A DNA stretch of 44,504 nt, taken from Hyphomicrobiales bacterium. Lineage in GTDB: Bacteria; Pseudomonadota; Alphaproteobacteria; Rhizobiales; Methyloligellaceae. Below, piece after piece: positions 17,834-26,862 of the stretch. The DNA lies in NCBI GenBank assembly GCA_021775525.1, contig JAJFHQ010000029.1, positions 1 through 44,504 on the forward strand, read 5' to 3'. Position numbers and translations under genes: made by a program. Position 1 is the stretch's first letter. Every line of letters starts with the position of its first letter. The notes below the pieces were generated by a model. It saw only the letters and a program-made list of their open reading frames with translations. It did no database searches and was not told where the DNA came from.

Positions 17834-19138
17834 ATGGCCTTAACTCTGAACCATCGTTTGGCACTCGATCTACTCTCCCGGTTGAAATGCCAGGCGGGAA
17901 GGGCGTCCTACATCAATTGGGCAGTTGCTGATCAGGTGATCGTCAGCGGCGTCAGTTTTCTAACCACCATACTGGTTGCCCGTTTTCTCGGGATAGAGGA
18001 GTTTGGCCGCTTTGCACTTGCATGGCTTGGTGTCTTCTTCGCGCAGAACTTCCAGCTCGCACTTGTGATCCAGCCAATGATGACGATTGCCCGCAAGCAA
18101 CCACGCAAAGAAATTTCTGCGTATACAGGTTCCGTGATTCTGCATCAGGTCGTCCTGAGTCTACTGGCCGTGGTTTTTGTGTATGCAGGGGTATCCGCTG
18201 CCGAAATGATCAGGCCAGAGTGGCAGCTTGGCCAACTGGCAATCCCGATCTCCCTGCTGGTGCTGACGGGACAATATGCGGACTTTGTGCGCCGCTTCTT
18301 TTTCACCTTTGACAGACCGAGTGTGGCTTTTCTCGTGGACCTGACTCGCTATGGCGCGCAGGCCGTTTCCCTGGCGGTCATGTTCATCTTTTTCCGTGAG
18401 TTCGCCTCAGTCGCGACAGCCCTATACGTCATTTCGACATCTTCGCTATTGGCGCTGCTTGTAGCCATTCCTGTGTTCGGGCCATTCCGTTTTGAGATGA
18501 GCAACATGCAAAATACAGGTTTGAGACACTGGAAGTTTGCCCGCTGGCTTATCCCCTCGGCCGTGGCAACCTGGTGCAGGGAGAATTTCGTTCACACCGC
18601 AGTTGCTGCGGTTCTGGGGTTAAGTGATTTAGGTGCCCTGCGAGCGGCCCAGCAATTGGTTCGCATGGTCAATGTTTTGATCCAGGCATTTGAAAACATT
18701 GTTCCAATGCGCGCCGGGGCAGCCTTCGCCGGCAAGGGTTTTGCCGGTCTTGTTGATTTCATTGATGTGTTTATTCTCAGATACAGTGCTGTTATTGCTC
18801 TGGTCCTGGCTGCCATCGCCCTTGTTGGCGGGAAACTGTTGACCCTTGTTTACGGGGCAGAGTTTTCAAACTACGGACAATATGTGGCCGCCTATGCCGC
18901 GGTGATGGTTCTGTATCTGGTGAGAAACTCATTCGCCATGGTTCTGCGCGCCATGGAGAGAACGGTGTTTGAGTTTTTCGCCTCCGTATCGGGTGCGGCA
19001 ATCATCACTCTATTGGCCCTGCCGCTTGTAACGGCATTTGGTATGGCTGGTGCTTTCATCTCCCTCGCCATCTTTGAGTGCGTCATGCTCCTGTGCCTGT
19101 CCTTCGGGTTCAGTGCACGGCGTGTCGCGAGAATGTAA
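17834..19138 (+). CDS. Wzx-type polysaccharide flippase (MATE/MOP superfamily)
   Basis: The 434-residue protein is hydrophobic throughout, with about twelve predicted membrane segments beginning WAVADQVIVSGVSFLTTILVARFLG, the N-terminal signature of the polysaccharide transporter branch (GIEEFGRFALAWL follows). It should flip the lipid-linked repeat unit from the cytoplasmic to the periplasmic face. It lies directly upstream of a GT4 glycosyltransferase (12-base gap) and a polymerase/ligase, completing a Wzx/Wzy-type set with the Wzz-like protein upstream. The ribosome site is poor, so the start is moderately certain. Confidence 0.88.
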   Translation: MALTLNHRLALDLLSRLKCQAGRASYINWAVADQVIVSGVSFLTTILVARFLGIEEFGRFALAWLGVFFAQNFQLALVIQPMMTIARKQPRKEISAYTGSVILHQVVLSLLAVVFVYAGVSAAEMIRPEWQLGQLAIPISLLVLTGQYADFVRRFFFTFDRPSVAFLVDLTRYGAQAVSLAVMFIFFREFASVATALYVISTSSLLALLVAIPVFGPFRFEMSNMQNTGLRHWKFARWLIPSAVATWCRENFVHTAVAAVLGLSDLGALRAAQQLVRMVNVLIQAFENIVPMRAGAAFAGKGFAGLVDFIDVFILRYSAVIALVLAAIALVGGKLLTLVYGAEFSNYGQYVAAYAAVMVLYLVRNSFAMVLRAMERTVFEFFASVSGAAIITLLALPLVTAFGMAGAFISLAIFECVMLLCLSFGFSARRVARM

Positions 19139-19150
19139 GAGGACACACCA

Positions 19151-20509
19151 ATGAAAATCCTGATGAGTGCATTCGCATGCAGCCCCGTACGTGGTTCGGA
19201 AGAAGGCGTGGGCTGGAACTGGGCCGTGGGTGCAGCCGACCAGGGCCATGACGTGACCCTGCTCACCCAGATTTGTGACCAGGCAGAGATTGAAAAGGCA
19301 CTTTCCACGGGAGATGTTCCGCCAAGTCTCAGCTTCGACTTCCTGATGCCGAACTGGCTGGCCAGGTTCAGGGCGGCAACACTGAAAATTGGCTTGAGAG
19401 GCCTGTCGGATCATCTGACGCATCTCTTGTGGCAGTTCAGCGCCTACAATCATGTAAGGAAAACTTACAGCGAGGGTGAGTTCGAGGTTATCCACCACAT
19501 TACCTATGGTGGTATCCGCCATCCGACCTTGCTCGGGTTGACCGGGACGCCGCTTGTGCTTGGCCCTCTTGGCGGTGGTGACCGGATTCCGATTTCATTG
19601 CGTCGCAGGTTCGGCAGGTTGAGCTGGATACGCGAGCTGGTGCGTGACATACACACCTGGTGCTTGCGGTTTGATCCGATCACCCTTCACGCTTGCTCAA
19701 ATGCCAGTGTGATTTACGTCAAGACGGATGCTTCAAGACGGGTTCTTCCGCGGCGTTTCCATGACAAGACAGCTGTGCGCATGGAGATTGGAACCCATAC
19801 TGTCCTGCCGGTGGTTCCCGACAGGGAGCGGAAAGATGGTGTGCTGCGCCTGATGTATGCTGGCCGGTTCCTTGACCTCAAGGGCATGCGGATTGGTCTG
19901 AAAGCCCTGGCCGTCGCGCGCTCCCGTGGTGTGAATGCGCGCGTAACGCTGGTGGGACCGGGGGGCCCGGATGAAGCGAGCTGGCGTAAGCTGGCGGAAC
20001 GCTACGGAATTGAAGATGCGGTTCAATGGTCCGGATGGGTCACAAAGTCCGACTTGGATCAAAATTACCAGAATCACGATGCCCTGCTGTTTCCAAGTCT
20101 GCGCGATTCCAGCGGGAACGTCGTTCTGGAATCCCTGGCGCGCGGATTGCCGGTCCTGTGCCTGGATCTCGGGGGACCAGCTGAACTTGTGAATGAAAAT
20201 TGTGGTCGCGTGATCAGAGTAGATGAGCCGACCAACGAAATTTGTGCAGAGAGGCTCGCTTCAGCAATTGAAGAACTGGCTGCTTCTGCGGCGCTCCGTC
20301 GCCGGCTCTCCGAAGGAGCCTTAAAACGCGCCCGGGACTATCTCTGGTCAGATGTCGTCGCCGGTTTTTACGCAGATGTTCAGTGTCGTTTGCATAGACA
20401 GAGTACCAAGGAAAAAGCCCCATCCGTGACAACCCGAAAGGGTCCCAAGTCCGGTAAAATCCGGGTGCCGGGTGATATGCGCGGTGGCAGTGGCGTGGCC
20501 AGAACATGA
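19151..20509 (+). CDS. Family 4 glycosyltransferase
   Basis: The 452-residue GT-B protein starts MKILMSAFACSPVRGSEEG, typical of GT4 enzymes with the N-terminal glycine loop. The C-terminal donor domain has LMYAGRFLDLKGM, the VQWSGWVTKSDL segment, and FPSLRDSSGNVVLE, where Asp replaces the first Glu of the E-x7-E motif. It should add one sugar to the growing lipid-linked unit at the cytoplasmic face. RBS GAGGACA precedes the ATG. The last 40 residues are basic and low in complexity and may be a tail. Donor and linkage are unknown. Confidence 0.9.
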   Translation: MKILMSAFACSPVRGSEEGVGWNWAVGAADQGHDVTLLTQICDQAEIEKALSTGDVPPSLSFDFLMPNWLARFRAATLKIGLRGLSDHLTHLLWQFSAYNHVRKTYSEGEFEVIHHITYGGIRHPTLLGLTGTPLVLGPLGGGDRIPISLRRRFGRLSWIRELVRDIHTWCLRFDPITLHACSNASVIYVKTDASRRVLPRRFHDKTAVRMEIGTHTVLPVVPDRERKDGVLRLMYAGRFLDLKGMRIGLKALAVARSRGVNARVTLVGPGGPDEASWRKLAERYGIEDAVQWSGWVTKSDLDQNYQNHDALLFPSLRDSSGNVVLESLARGLPVLCLDLGGPAELVNENCGRVIRVDEPTNEICAERLASAIEELAASAALRRRLSEGALKRARDYLWSDVVAGFYADVQCRLHRQSTKEKAPSVTTRKGPKSGKIRVPGDMRGGSGVART

Positions 20510-20522
20510 GGATGGCCCGGCA

Positions 20523-21875
20523 ATGAACCTCATCAAATTACGATACGAATTCCTTCTGCTGGTGATCGCCAGTTACCTGATCCTAAATCACGGCGCCATG
20601 CTGGTGCGGGTCCCGCCAATCGGGACGTCCGGTTTGCCGATAGGCGAGATGCTGGTACTCATCTTTGCCGCAACGCTGGCCTTCGAAGTGAGGCGGGCTC
20701 CCAGTTTTGGAGTGGTGGCGCCGCTGTTTCCCTTGTTTGCATGGTGGGCGCTTGCTGTGTTTCAAATCCTCATCGCGCTGCCCAAGCACGGGTTCTGGGC
20801 CGTGCGCGATGCCTCCCATGTCATCGAATCGACTTTCCTGTGGATTGGGTTCACCGTGGCGGCTGCACCGGGATTTTTTGAGCGTTTTTCCAAATGGCTG
20901 CGCACTGTTTTGAACATTGGGGCCCTCTATGCGCTGCTGTTTCCCTTCCGGGAGGTTTTGGAGCAGCTTTCTCCAAAGCTGAGTGCGCCGGGTGGATATT
21001 CGGCACCGATATTTTTTAACTATATCTCCGCTGGCCTGGTGCCCCTGACCGCAGCTGCGCGATGGCTGATCGACCGTGCGTCATATTTCGGAATTCCAGC
21101 GCTGCTTCTGGCAGGTGGTATGATCATCTACAGCATTGTCGTGTTCCAAATGCGCACGACCTACCTGCAGATCGCGGCGCTGCTCCTTGTCATGACAGCT
21201 ATAAGACCGCGAATTGCCTTGCAGATTTCCATTGGAATGATGTTTGGCTTCGTGGCGCTTCTGCTGGTGCTCTCAACCGGTATAGAGATTACCGGACGTT
21301 TGGGAGAAAAATTCTCCCTGGATTTCCTCTTTCAGCATATCAGCGCGATCTGGGGTGCCGGGGGAGAAGGAAAAGTCCATGACGCCGCGCAAGGCGTGAA
21401 CCAACGGCTTGGCTGGTGGCTGAAACTCTGGCAGCAAATGAATGAAAGCCTGCAATCCCTTCTGTTCGGATTAGGGTATGGAATTCCGCTGACAGATTTC
21501 TACTTCACGGGCGATGTGCGCGTTCGAGAGCCGCACAACTCGCTGGTTTCGATTGCCGCGCGGCAGGGACTGGTGGGCTTGTTCTTCTTTGTCTGGCTCC
21601 AATGTGCGTTTCTCGCCATCTGGCTTCGATGCTACCGGTGGTGTGCGAGAAGTGGCGCTCTGCTGTGGAAAAATAACCTGCTCATCATGGGTGTCTTTTT
21701 TGTTCTGCTGTGGATTTTGTCTATCGGCGAGGACGCATTCGAAAAACCATATAACGCGATCACTTACTATTTCCTCTGGGGTGTCATCCTCCGCGTTAAT
21801 TTTGAAATACTTGCACCCAATGGTCGGTTGAGGCGGGAGTTCAGCCCAGTCGCGCGGCATGCGTTGGATGGCTAA
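20523..21875 (+). CDS. O-antigen polymerase/ligase-family (Wzy/WaaL-like) membrane protein
   Basis: The 450-residue protein has about ten hydrophobic segments and the conserved periplasmic-loop motif EPHNSLVSIAARQGLVG near residues 337-353, characteristic of the Wzy_C family. The ATG at 20523 follows GAGGA with good spacing; an in-frame start at 20472 inside the GT4 gene is less likely. Its role is joining undecaprenyl-linked repeat units in the periplasm, or ligation of chains to an acceptor. With Wzx and Wzz-like genes in the same locus, polymerase is the better guess. Confidence 0.87.
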   Translation: MNLIKLRYEFLLLVIASYLILNHGAMLVRVPPIGTSGLPIGEMLVLIFAATLAFEVRRAPSFGVVAPLFPLFAWWALAVFQILIALPKHGFWAVRDASHVIESTFLWIGFTVAAAPGFFERFSKWLRTVLNIGALYALLFPFREVLEQLSPKLSAPGGYSAPIFFNYISAGLVPLTAAARWLIDRASYFGIPALLLAGGMIIYSIVVFQMRTTYLQIAALLLVMTAIRPRIALQISIGMMFGFVALLLVLSTGIEITGRLGEKFSLDFLFQHISAIWGAGGEGKVHDAAQGVNQRLGWWLKLWQQMNESLQSLLFGLGYGIPLTDFYFTGDVRVREPHNSLVSIAARQGLVGLFFFVWLQCAFLAIWLRCYRWCARSGALLWKNNLLIMGVFFVLLWILSIGEDAFEKPYNAITYYFLWGVILRVNFEILAPNGRLRREFSPVARHALDG

Positions 21876-21961
21876 CTTTTTGCGGGTCTGCGGGCTGGGA
21901 CTGTTAAGCCTAGGGGCAGGTTGATCTGGCCTGGAAAGCACGAGGGTGATTTTATACCACG

Positions 21962-22909
21962 ATGCTCGATATGACTGAAAATACTCAGAAATCATCATTT
22001 GTCGACGATGAGGTGCTTACTTCAAAATTGGCAGACACCTCGGCTGCGTTCAACAGTGCAGCGCTCCAGAAATGGAAGCCCGGTGAGGGCCTGATGTCAC
22101 CTCTGGGTGTGGGCTGTGCTCGTGCGGGCTCCATTCGAAATTTCACGCCGGTTTCTGAAATCAGGAACATGCTTTCAATGGCTCTCGATCATGGCGTCAA
22201 TGTCATCGATACGGCCAATATTTACGGGCAGGGAGATTCTGAACGAATTGTCGGGCATGCCATAAAAGGCAGGCTGGATGATGCATTCATCGTCACCAAG
22301 ATCGGGTTCAGATTCGGCGGCAGTAGCAGGCTGGTCACCGGGCTAAAGCCATTGCTTCGCATCGCTGCAAAATATTCAGGCCAGTTCGACAAGAAGCTCG
22401 CCCAGACCCGGGACACGGTAATCTCGCAGGATTTTTCACCCGATCAACTGTCACTCGACCTAGAAGGTTCTCTTCAAAGACTGGGTGTCGAGGTCATCGA
22501 TGGTTTGTTGTTACACAGTCCGCCCATATCTGTACTTGAGGATGAGGCTGTAGCGGAGCGCCTTAGAAGTTTCAAAATATCCGGTAAAATCAGACATTTC
22601 GGTGCATCTGTAGATACGATTGCTGAGGCACGCAGCGCCCTCAAAGTGGATGGACTAGAGATCCTCCAGGTAGATATGGGAACGGCGCGTGAGTTGTCGC
22701 ATGGGCCGGAAGCAAGCACGATTGCAAAACACAATATCGCCCTGCATGTGCGGGAGATATTGAAGCCTCACGGCACCAGGCCATCCATAGGGACGCCCGA
22801 TATCGCGGAGGCCTTGCCAAATGCTCTTGCAATAAAAAATGTAACAACGGCCATCATAGGCCTGAGTTCATGCAAGCATCTGCAGGCGGCAATCGACGCG
22901 ATCAGATGA
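21962..22909 (+). CDS. Aldo/keto reductase-family protein in the polysaccharide locus
   Basis: The 315-residue (beta/alpha)8 protein keeps the AKR catalytic set: D83 (NVIDTANIYG), Y88, K113 (IVTKIG) and H185 (LLLHSPP). The N-terminal 40 residues are polar and precede the barrel. Members reduce carbonyls with NADPH. Its stop overlaps the ATG of the following GMC oxidoreductase (ATGA at 22906-22909), so the two proteins are made together and may act on the same sugar or cyclitol in opposite directions. No strong ribosome site is seen before 21962; a second ATG four codons in (21971) is possible. Substrate unknown. Confidence 0.87.
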   Translation: MLDMTENTQKSSFVDDEVLTSKLADTSAAFNSAALQKWKPGEGLMSPLGVGCARAGSIRNFTPVSEIRNMLSMALDHGVNVIDTANIYGQGDSERIVGHAIKGRLDDAFIVTKIGFRFGGSSRLVTGLKPLLRIAAKYSGQFDKKLAQTRDTVISQDFSPDQLSLDLEGSLQRLGVEVIDGLLLHSPPISVLEDEAVAERLRSFKISGKIRHFGASVDTIAEARSALKVDGLEILQVDMGTARELSHGPEASTIAKHNIALHVREILKPHGTRPSIGTPDIAEALPNALAIKNVTTAIIGLSSCKHLQAAIDAIR

Positions 22910-24630
22910 TTGTTGATGCCCGCAGCCTCGATTCAGATGCGATCCTGCAAACCGACATCGCCGTTGTCGGATCCGGGGCCGCAGGTATTACGCTTGCACT
23001 GGAGCTAGCGCGTCGCCAAGTGAAGGCGGACATCCTTCTGATTGAGGGGGGTGGCGAGCACTACGATTTCAAAGATCAGTCCAAATATTTTTCTGGCGAT
23101 GATGTGAACCATCCGCATCACCCGCCACTTGATCTCTACAGGAGACGGATGCTGGGCGGGACGACCTCCATATGGGGTGGCCGCTGCATTCAGATGGAGC
23201 AAAGTGATTTTCTGGCACAGCGGAGTCTTGGCCGGGCAGGGTGGCCAGTGCCTTACGATGAGGTTGCCCGTTTCTATCCTCGCGCACTGAAAATATTGGA
23301 AGCAGGCCGCAGCGAATACACTGCCCGGGAAGCGTTTCCGGGCGAAGCATTCGATCTGGCTCCGGTGAAACATAAAACGGGCCTTGTTCTGGACGAACTG
23401 GAACGCTTCAGCCTGCCGACAGACCTTGGAAAGCGGTATCGCAAGGAGTTGGAGGCGGCACCGAATATCAGGATACTGGTACACGCAACATGCACTGAAA
23501 TATTGACGGATGCGTCAGGCAATATTGCTGAAGGCCTGTCGTTGTGCGCGAGCGGCAAGTCTCTCACTGTCAGGGCCCGGAAAACTGTCATCGCAGCTGG
23601 CGGCCTGGAGACGCCGCGGCTTCTGTTGTGCTCGGCAAGGGTGCGGAAAAACGGGTTGGGGAACGGCTCTGATCAGGTTGGCCGCAACTATATGACCCAT
23701 ATTGTGGGTGATCTCGGGCAAATCTCGTTTGCAGCGCCCCCTTCTAGGCTGAAGATTGATTATGAAAAGTCATATGACGGGGTATGGTGCAGGCGGCTTA
23801 TCCTGCTCGATGAAAAGACACGCTCAGACAACGGGCTACCCAATTTTGTTTTGCGTCCTACCATTCCTGCGATCCACGATCCGGCCCATAGAAGTCCGAT
23901 CCTGTCTGCGGCTTTTTTCGCCAAGCGGTTCCTGATATCTGAATATGCGCGCCGGCTCGCTTCCATGCCGCCGGGAGAGACAACAACAAAATGGCCACTT
24001 GCAGCCCATGCGCGAAATCTCGCATTTGGCGCGCCTGAACTCTTCAAGTTTGCAAGTTTCTGGGCAAGGAAACGGTTGCTTCCACGCCGTCAATTGCCCT
24101 CGCTCTTTTTACCAAGCGCGAGCGGGACGTATCCACTCGAGTTCACGGTTGAAGAAATGGCGAACGCGAATTCTAGAGTAATGCTGAGCCGGGAATCCGA
24201 TCCGAACGGCATGAACCGTTTGTCCGTGACCTGGGGCGTGCCAGATGAATTTCCGGCGCAGCTTCTCAAGATTTACAAACTCGTGGCGCGCGAAGCTGAT
24301 GCGGGTGGATTGGGAAAGGTCACAGTTTCCGAGAAGGAACAAGAGCAGGTTCTGGAACTTTGCCATGCCCAGGGCGGCCACCATATAGGCACTGCGCGTA
24401 TGTCGAGCACACCTTCAAGCGGAGTCGTCGACCCCAATTTGCAGGTTTGGGGCACGCGTGGATTGTACGTTCTGGGATCATCCGTTTTCCCGACTTGCGG
24501 CTTTGCCAACCCGACCCTGACCATTGCGGCACTCGCCTTACGCCTTGCAGAGCATATTGCAGAAGAATCCATAGGTTGCGCTGGCAGTCAAACCTCACGC
24601 AACGCCAGATTGACTGAAAAGGTTTATTGA
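22906..24630 (+). CDS. GMC-family FAD oxidoreductase in the polysaccharide locus
   Basis: The 574-residue protein has the FAD motif AVVGSGAAGITLA (19-31), MLGGTTSIWGGRC near 83-95, and the C-terminal catalytic region HAQGGHHIGTARM with FANPTLT for the His/Asn pair. It should oxidise a hydroxyl to a carbonyl with FAD. The ATG at 22906 overlaps the aldo/keto reductase stop, which decides the start over an in-frame ATG at 22870. No signal peptide is seen. GMC enzymes placed beside an AKR in polysaccharide loci probably modify a sugar; the natural substrate of this pair is not known to me. Confidence 0.88.
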   Translation: MIVDARSLDSDAILQTDIAVVGSGAAGITLALELARRQVKADILLIEGGGEHYDFKDQSKYFSGDDVNHPHHPPLDLYRRRMLGGTTSIWGGRCIQMEQSDFLAQRSLGRAGWPVPYDEVARFYPRALKILEAGRSEYTAREAFPGEAFDLAPVKHKTGLVLDELERFSLPTDLGKRYRKELEAAPNIRILVHATCTEILTDASGNIAEGLSLCASGKSLTVRARKTVIAAGGLETPRLLLCSARVRKNGLGNGSDQVGRNYMTHIVGDLGQISFAAPPSRLKIDYEKSYDGVWCRRLILLDEKTRSDNGLPNFVLRPTIPAIHDPAHRSPILSAAFFAKRFLISEYARRLASMPPGETTTKWPLAAHARNLAFGAPELFKFASFWARKRLLPRRQLPSLFLPSASGTYPLEFTVEEMANANSRVMLSRESDPNGMNRLSVTWGVPDEFPAQLLKIYKLVAREADAGGLGKVTVSEKEQEQVLELCHAQGGHHIGTARMSSTPSSGVVDPNLQVWGTRGLYVLGSSVFPTCGFANPTLTIAALALRLAEHIAEESIGCAGSQTSRNARLTEKVY

Positions 24631-24880
24631 TCCAGCTCCCCCGACGTTTTTCTGACCTGCATCAAAAAGCTTTTTTTGGACTCCAAACACCATTTGTTTT
24701 CGCTCGGCGATGGGCTCGTTATTCGCGCTAACCATTCTCGCGCAATATTGATGCAACCGACCGTTATAAATGAAAAAATACACGTAATGGCGATTGGGGA
24801 AGTGCTTAATCGGGGGAGTGCTTATTTGCATGTTTTGAAAGGTTTCATGGCCACGTATGACGGACTGAATGGACGGTGCA
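24631..24880. other. 250-bp A+T-richer intergenic region before the SDR gene
   Basis: The gap holds AAAAAGCTTTTT (near 24664-24675), a weak terminator-like palindrome followed by T residues, and an A+T-rich stretch that may carry the promoter of the following SDR-nucleotidyltransferase-aminotransferase set. No coding sequence is convincing here. Confidence 0.4.
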
Positions 24881-26035
24881 ATGAACAGCAAAGACCTGAT
24901 ACTGAAACATGACAATGACGACCTGCCAGTTGCGGTCCGCAACACGATTGCAGATGAAGCTGCTCGGGTATCCAAACTTTTCGACAATTCAGATTTACGC
25001 CATGTGCTTATTATCGGTGGTGCTGGATATATTGGCGGTGCCTTGAGTTCAGGTCTTCTTGAAAGAGGCATGCAGGTGAGGGTGCTTGATCTGCTCGCCT
25101 ATGATCATGGCGCTGCAATTTCAGGTTTTCTGATGGACCAGAATTACTCCTTCATTCGTGGAGATATGGGGAACAAGGCGGATCTTGAAGACGCTCTTGA
25201 TGGCATTACCGACGTAGTCATTCTGGCCGGTCTGGTCGGGGATCCAATTACCAAGAAGTTTCCCGATGAAGCCCATGCAATTAACGACCTTGCCCTCAAG
25301 GCCTGTATCGATAACCTCAATGGGCGTGGGCTGAACAAGGTCATATTCGTCTCGACATGCTCAAACTATGGTCTGATCGAGGACAATGTACTGGCAGACG
25401 AGAATTTTGAACTTTCGCCGCTCTCGCTATATGCAAAATCAAAGGTTCAGGCTGAACAGTATCTTCTCTCGCTCAAGGGAAACACGGATTTTCATCCGAC
25501 CATACTGCGTTTCGCTACGGCTTTCGGGTTGGCGCCGCGGATGCGTTTCGATCTCACGGTAAACGAATTCACCCGGGAGGTGGCAACCGGGAACGAGCTT
25601 GTCGTTTATGACGCGCATACCTGGCGGCCTTATTGCCATGTCCGCGATTTCACCAGGTTAATCGGGCGTGTCCTCGATTTTCCGGTGGAATTGGTATCGT
25701 TCGAGGTGTTCAACGCGGGTGGTGACGAGAACAATCACACCAAGCAAAGTATCGTCGACCTCATCCTGTCGCGAATTCCTGAAGCGCAAGTCAGCTACAA
25801 GGCCAATTCAAGCGATCCACGCAATTACAGGGTCGACATCGAAAAAGTTCGCCGTATTTTGCATTTCGTTCCTGCTTACTCAATCGCCGATGGCATTGAT
25901 GAAATTGTTTGGGCACAGCGAGTCGGACTGCTTGATGAAGTCGAAGCGCGTATCAATTTTTACGGCAATTATGCTCTGCCGGGGTTTGCAAAAACCGACT
26001 CCACTCAAACTCCCGTTCTCGAGGTTGTGTCGTGA
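24881..26035 (+). CDS. NAD-dependent extended SDR, sugar epimerase/dehydratase family
   Basis: The 384-residue protein has a 38-residue N-terminal extension, then the Rossmann motif HVLIIGGAGYIGG (41-53), D70 for NAD ribose binding, and the catalytic set S158-T159 with Y184-x3-K188 (SLYAKSK). The sequence FVSTCSNYG instead of the usual SSSxVYG places it in a branch of nucleotide-sugar modifying SDRs. The start at 24881 is preceded by GGACGG; an ATG at 24869 is in frame but has no ribosome site. It is the first gene of a trio: its stop overlaps the nucleotidyltransferase start. Substrate not assignable. Confidence 0.87.
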   Translation: MNSKDLILKHDNDDLPVAVRNTIADEAARVSKLFDNSDLRHVLIIGGAGYIGGALSSGLLERGMQVRVLDLLAYDHGAAISGFLMDQNYSFIRGDMGNKADLEDALDGITDVVILAGLVGDPITKKFPDEAHAINDLALKACIDNLNGRGLNKVIFVSTCSNYGLIEDNVLADENFELSPLSLYAKSKVQAEQYLLSLKGNTDFHPTILRFATAFGLAPRMRFDLTVNEFTREVATGNELVVYDAHTWRPYCHVRDFTRLIGRVLDFPVELVSFEVFNAGGDENNHTKQSIVDLILSRIPEAQVSYKANSSDPRNYRVDIEKVRRILHFVPAYSIADGIDEIVWAQRVGLLDEVEARINFYGNYALPGFAKTDSTQTPVLEVVS

Positions 26036-26862
26036 GCGTAAAACTAAAAGAAAGAGCCGCCGGGAAAACAGTCAACACTTCCGGCCCTTCAAGCAAGGCC
26101 AACAAAGAAACTATTCGTCCCTGTGCAATGCGGGACATTCCGGTCGTGATCCTTGCCGGCGGCAAGGGGACGAGATTGCGCCCCTTCACGGCGTGTCTGC
26201 CCAAGCCACTGGTTCCGATAGGCGATAAGCCGATCCTTGAAGTGGTGTTGCGCCAACTTGCGAACCACGGATTTAAGAATGTAACGCTTTCGCTGGGGCA
26301 TATGTCAGAGCTGATACAGGCATATTTAGGCACCACATCATGGAGCGATATCATCCTTGATATCTCTACTGTTGACGAGGAGGCCCCTTCAGGTACCGCC
26401 GGATCACTCGCACGCGTGCCTGGTCTGGATGGCACCTTCTTGGTGATGAATGGTGATGTTTTGACCAACCTCGACTATGCGGCATTGGTGCAGTCGCACC
26501 AGGCCTCCGGTGCGCTCCTCACAATTGCGGCACATAACAAGGAACTGCGTATCGATCTTGGCGTGCTTGAGGCGGACGCGACCGGCCGTCTGACCGGATA
26601 TATCGAAAAGCCTGTTCAAAATTACAAAGTGAGCATGGGCGTCTATGTCTACAATTCCAAGGTGCTAAAATTCATTGAAAAAGACAAATATCTGGATTTC
26701 CCCACACTCGTGCAGGAGATGATCGGGCGTGGCGAACACGTAAATATCTATAAAAATGACGCCTACTGGCTCGATATCGGGCGCCCGGAAGATTATGCGC
26801 AGGCGCAGGATATTTTTGAGCGTGAACCGGAAATTTTTGGCATCGGGGAGCGCGTAATATGA
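26032..26862 (+). CDS. Sugar-1-phosphate nucleotidyltransferase
   Basis: The 276-residue protein has the nucleotidyltransferase signature VVILAGGKGTRLRPFT (37-52) with LPKPLVPIGDKPILE following, and the metal-binding VMNGDVL near 142-148. It makes an NDP-sugar from a sugar-1-phosphate and NTP. The start is a GTG at 26032 overlapping the previous stop (GTGA); the first 33 residues are polar, and an ATG at 26128 right before the signature is an alternative. Its stop overlaps the DegT gene (ATGA). The general family resembles mannose-, glucose- and heptose-1-phosphate transferases, so base and sugar are open. Confidence 0.9.
   Translation: MSVKLKERAAGKTVNTSGPSSKANKETIRPCAMRDIPVVILAGGKGTRLRPFTACLPKPLVPIGDKPILEVVLRQLANHGFKNVTLSLGHMSELIQAYLGTTSWSDIILDISTVDEEAPSGTAGSLARVPGLDGTFLVMNGDVLTNLDYAALVQSHQASGALLTIAAHNKELRIDLGVLEADATGRLTGYIEKPVQNYKVSMGVYVYNSKVLKFIEKDKYLDFPTLVQEMIGRGEHVNIYKNDAYWLDIGRPEDYAQAQDIFEREPEIFGIGERVI

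Noticed and set aside
24660-24676. Terminator after the polysaccharide-locus GMC gene
   Set aside because: The AAAAAGCTTTTT palindrome is too A/T-rich and short for a convincing stem; noted only within the intergenic entry.
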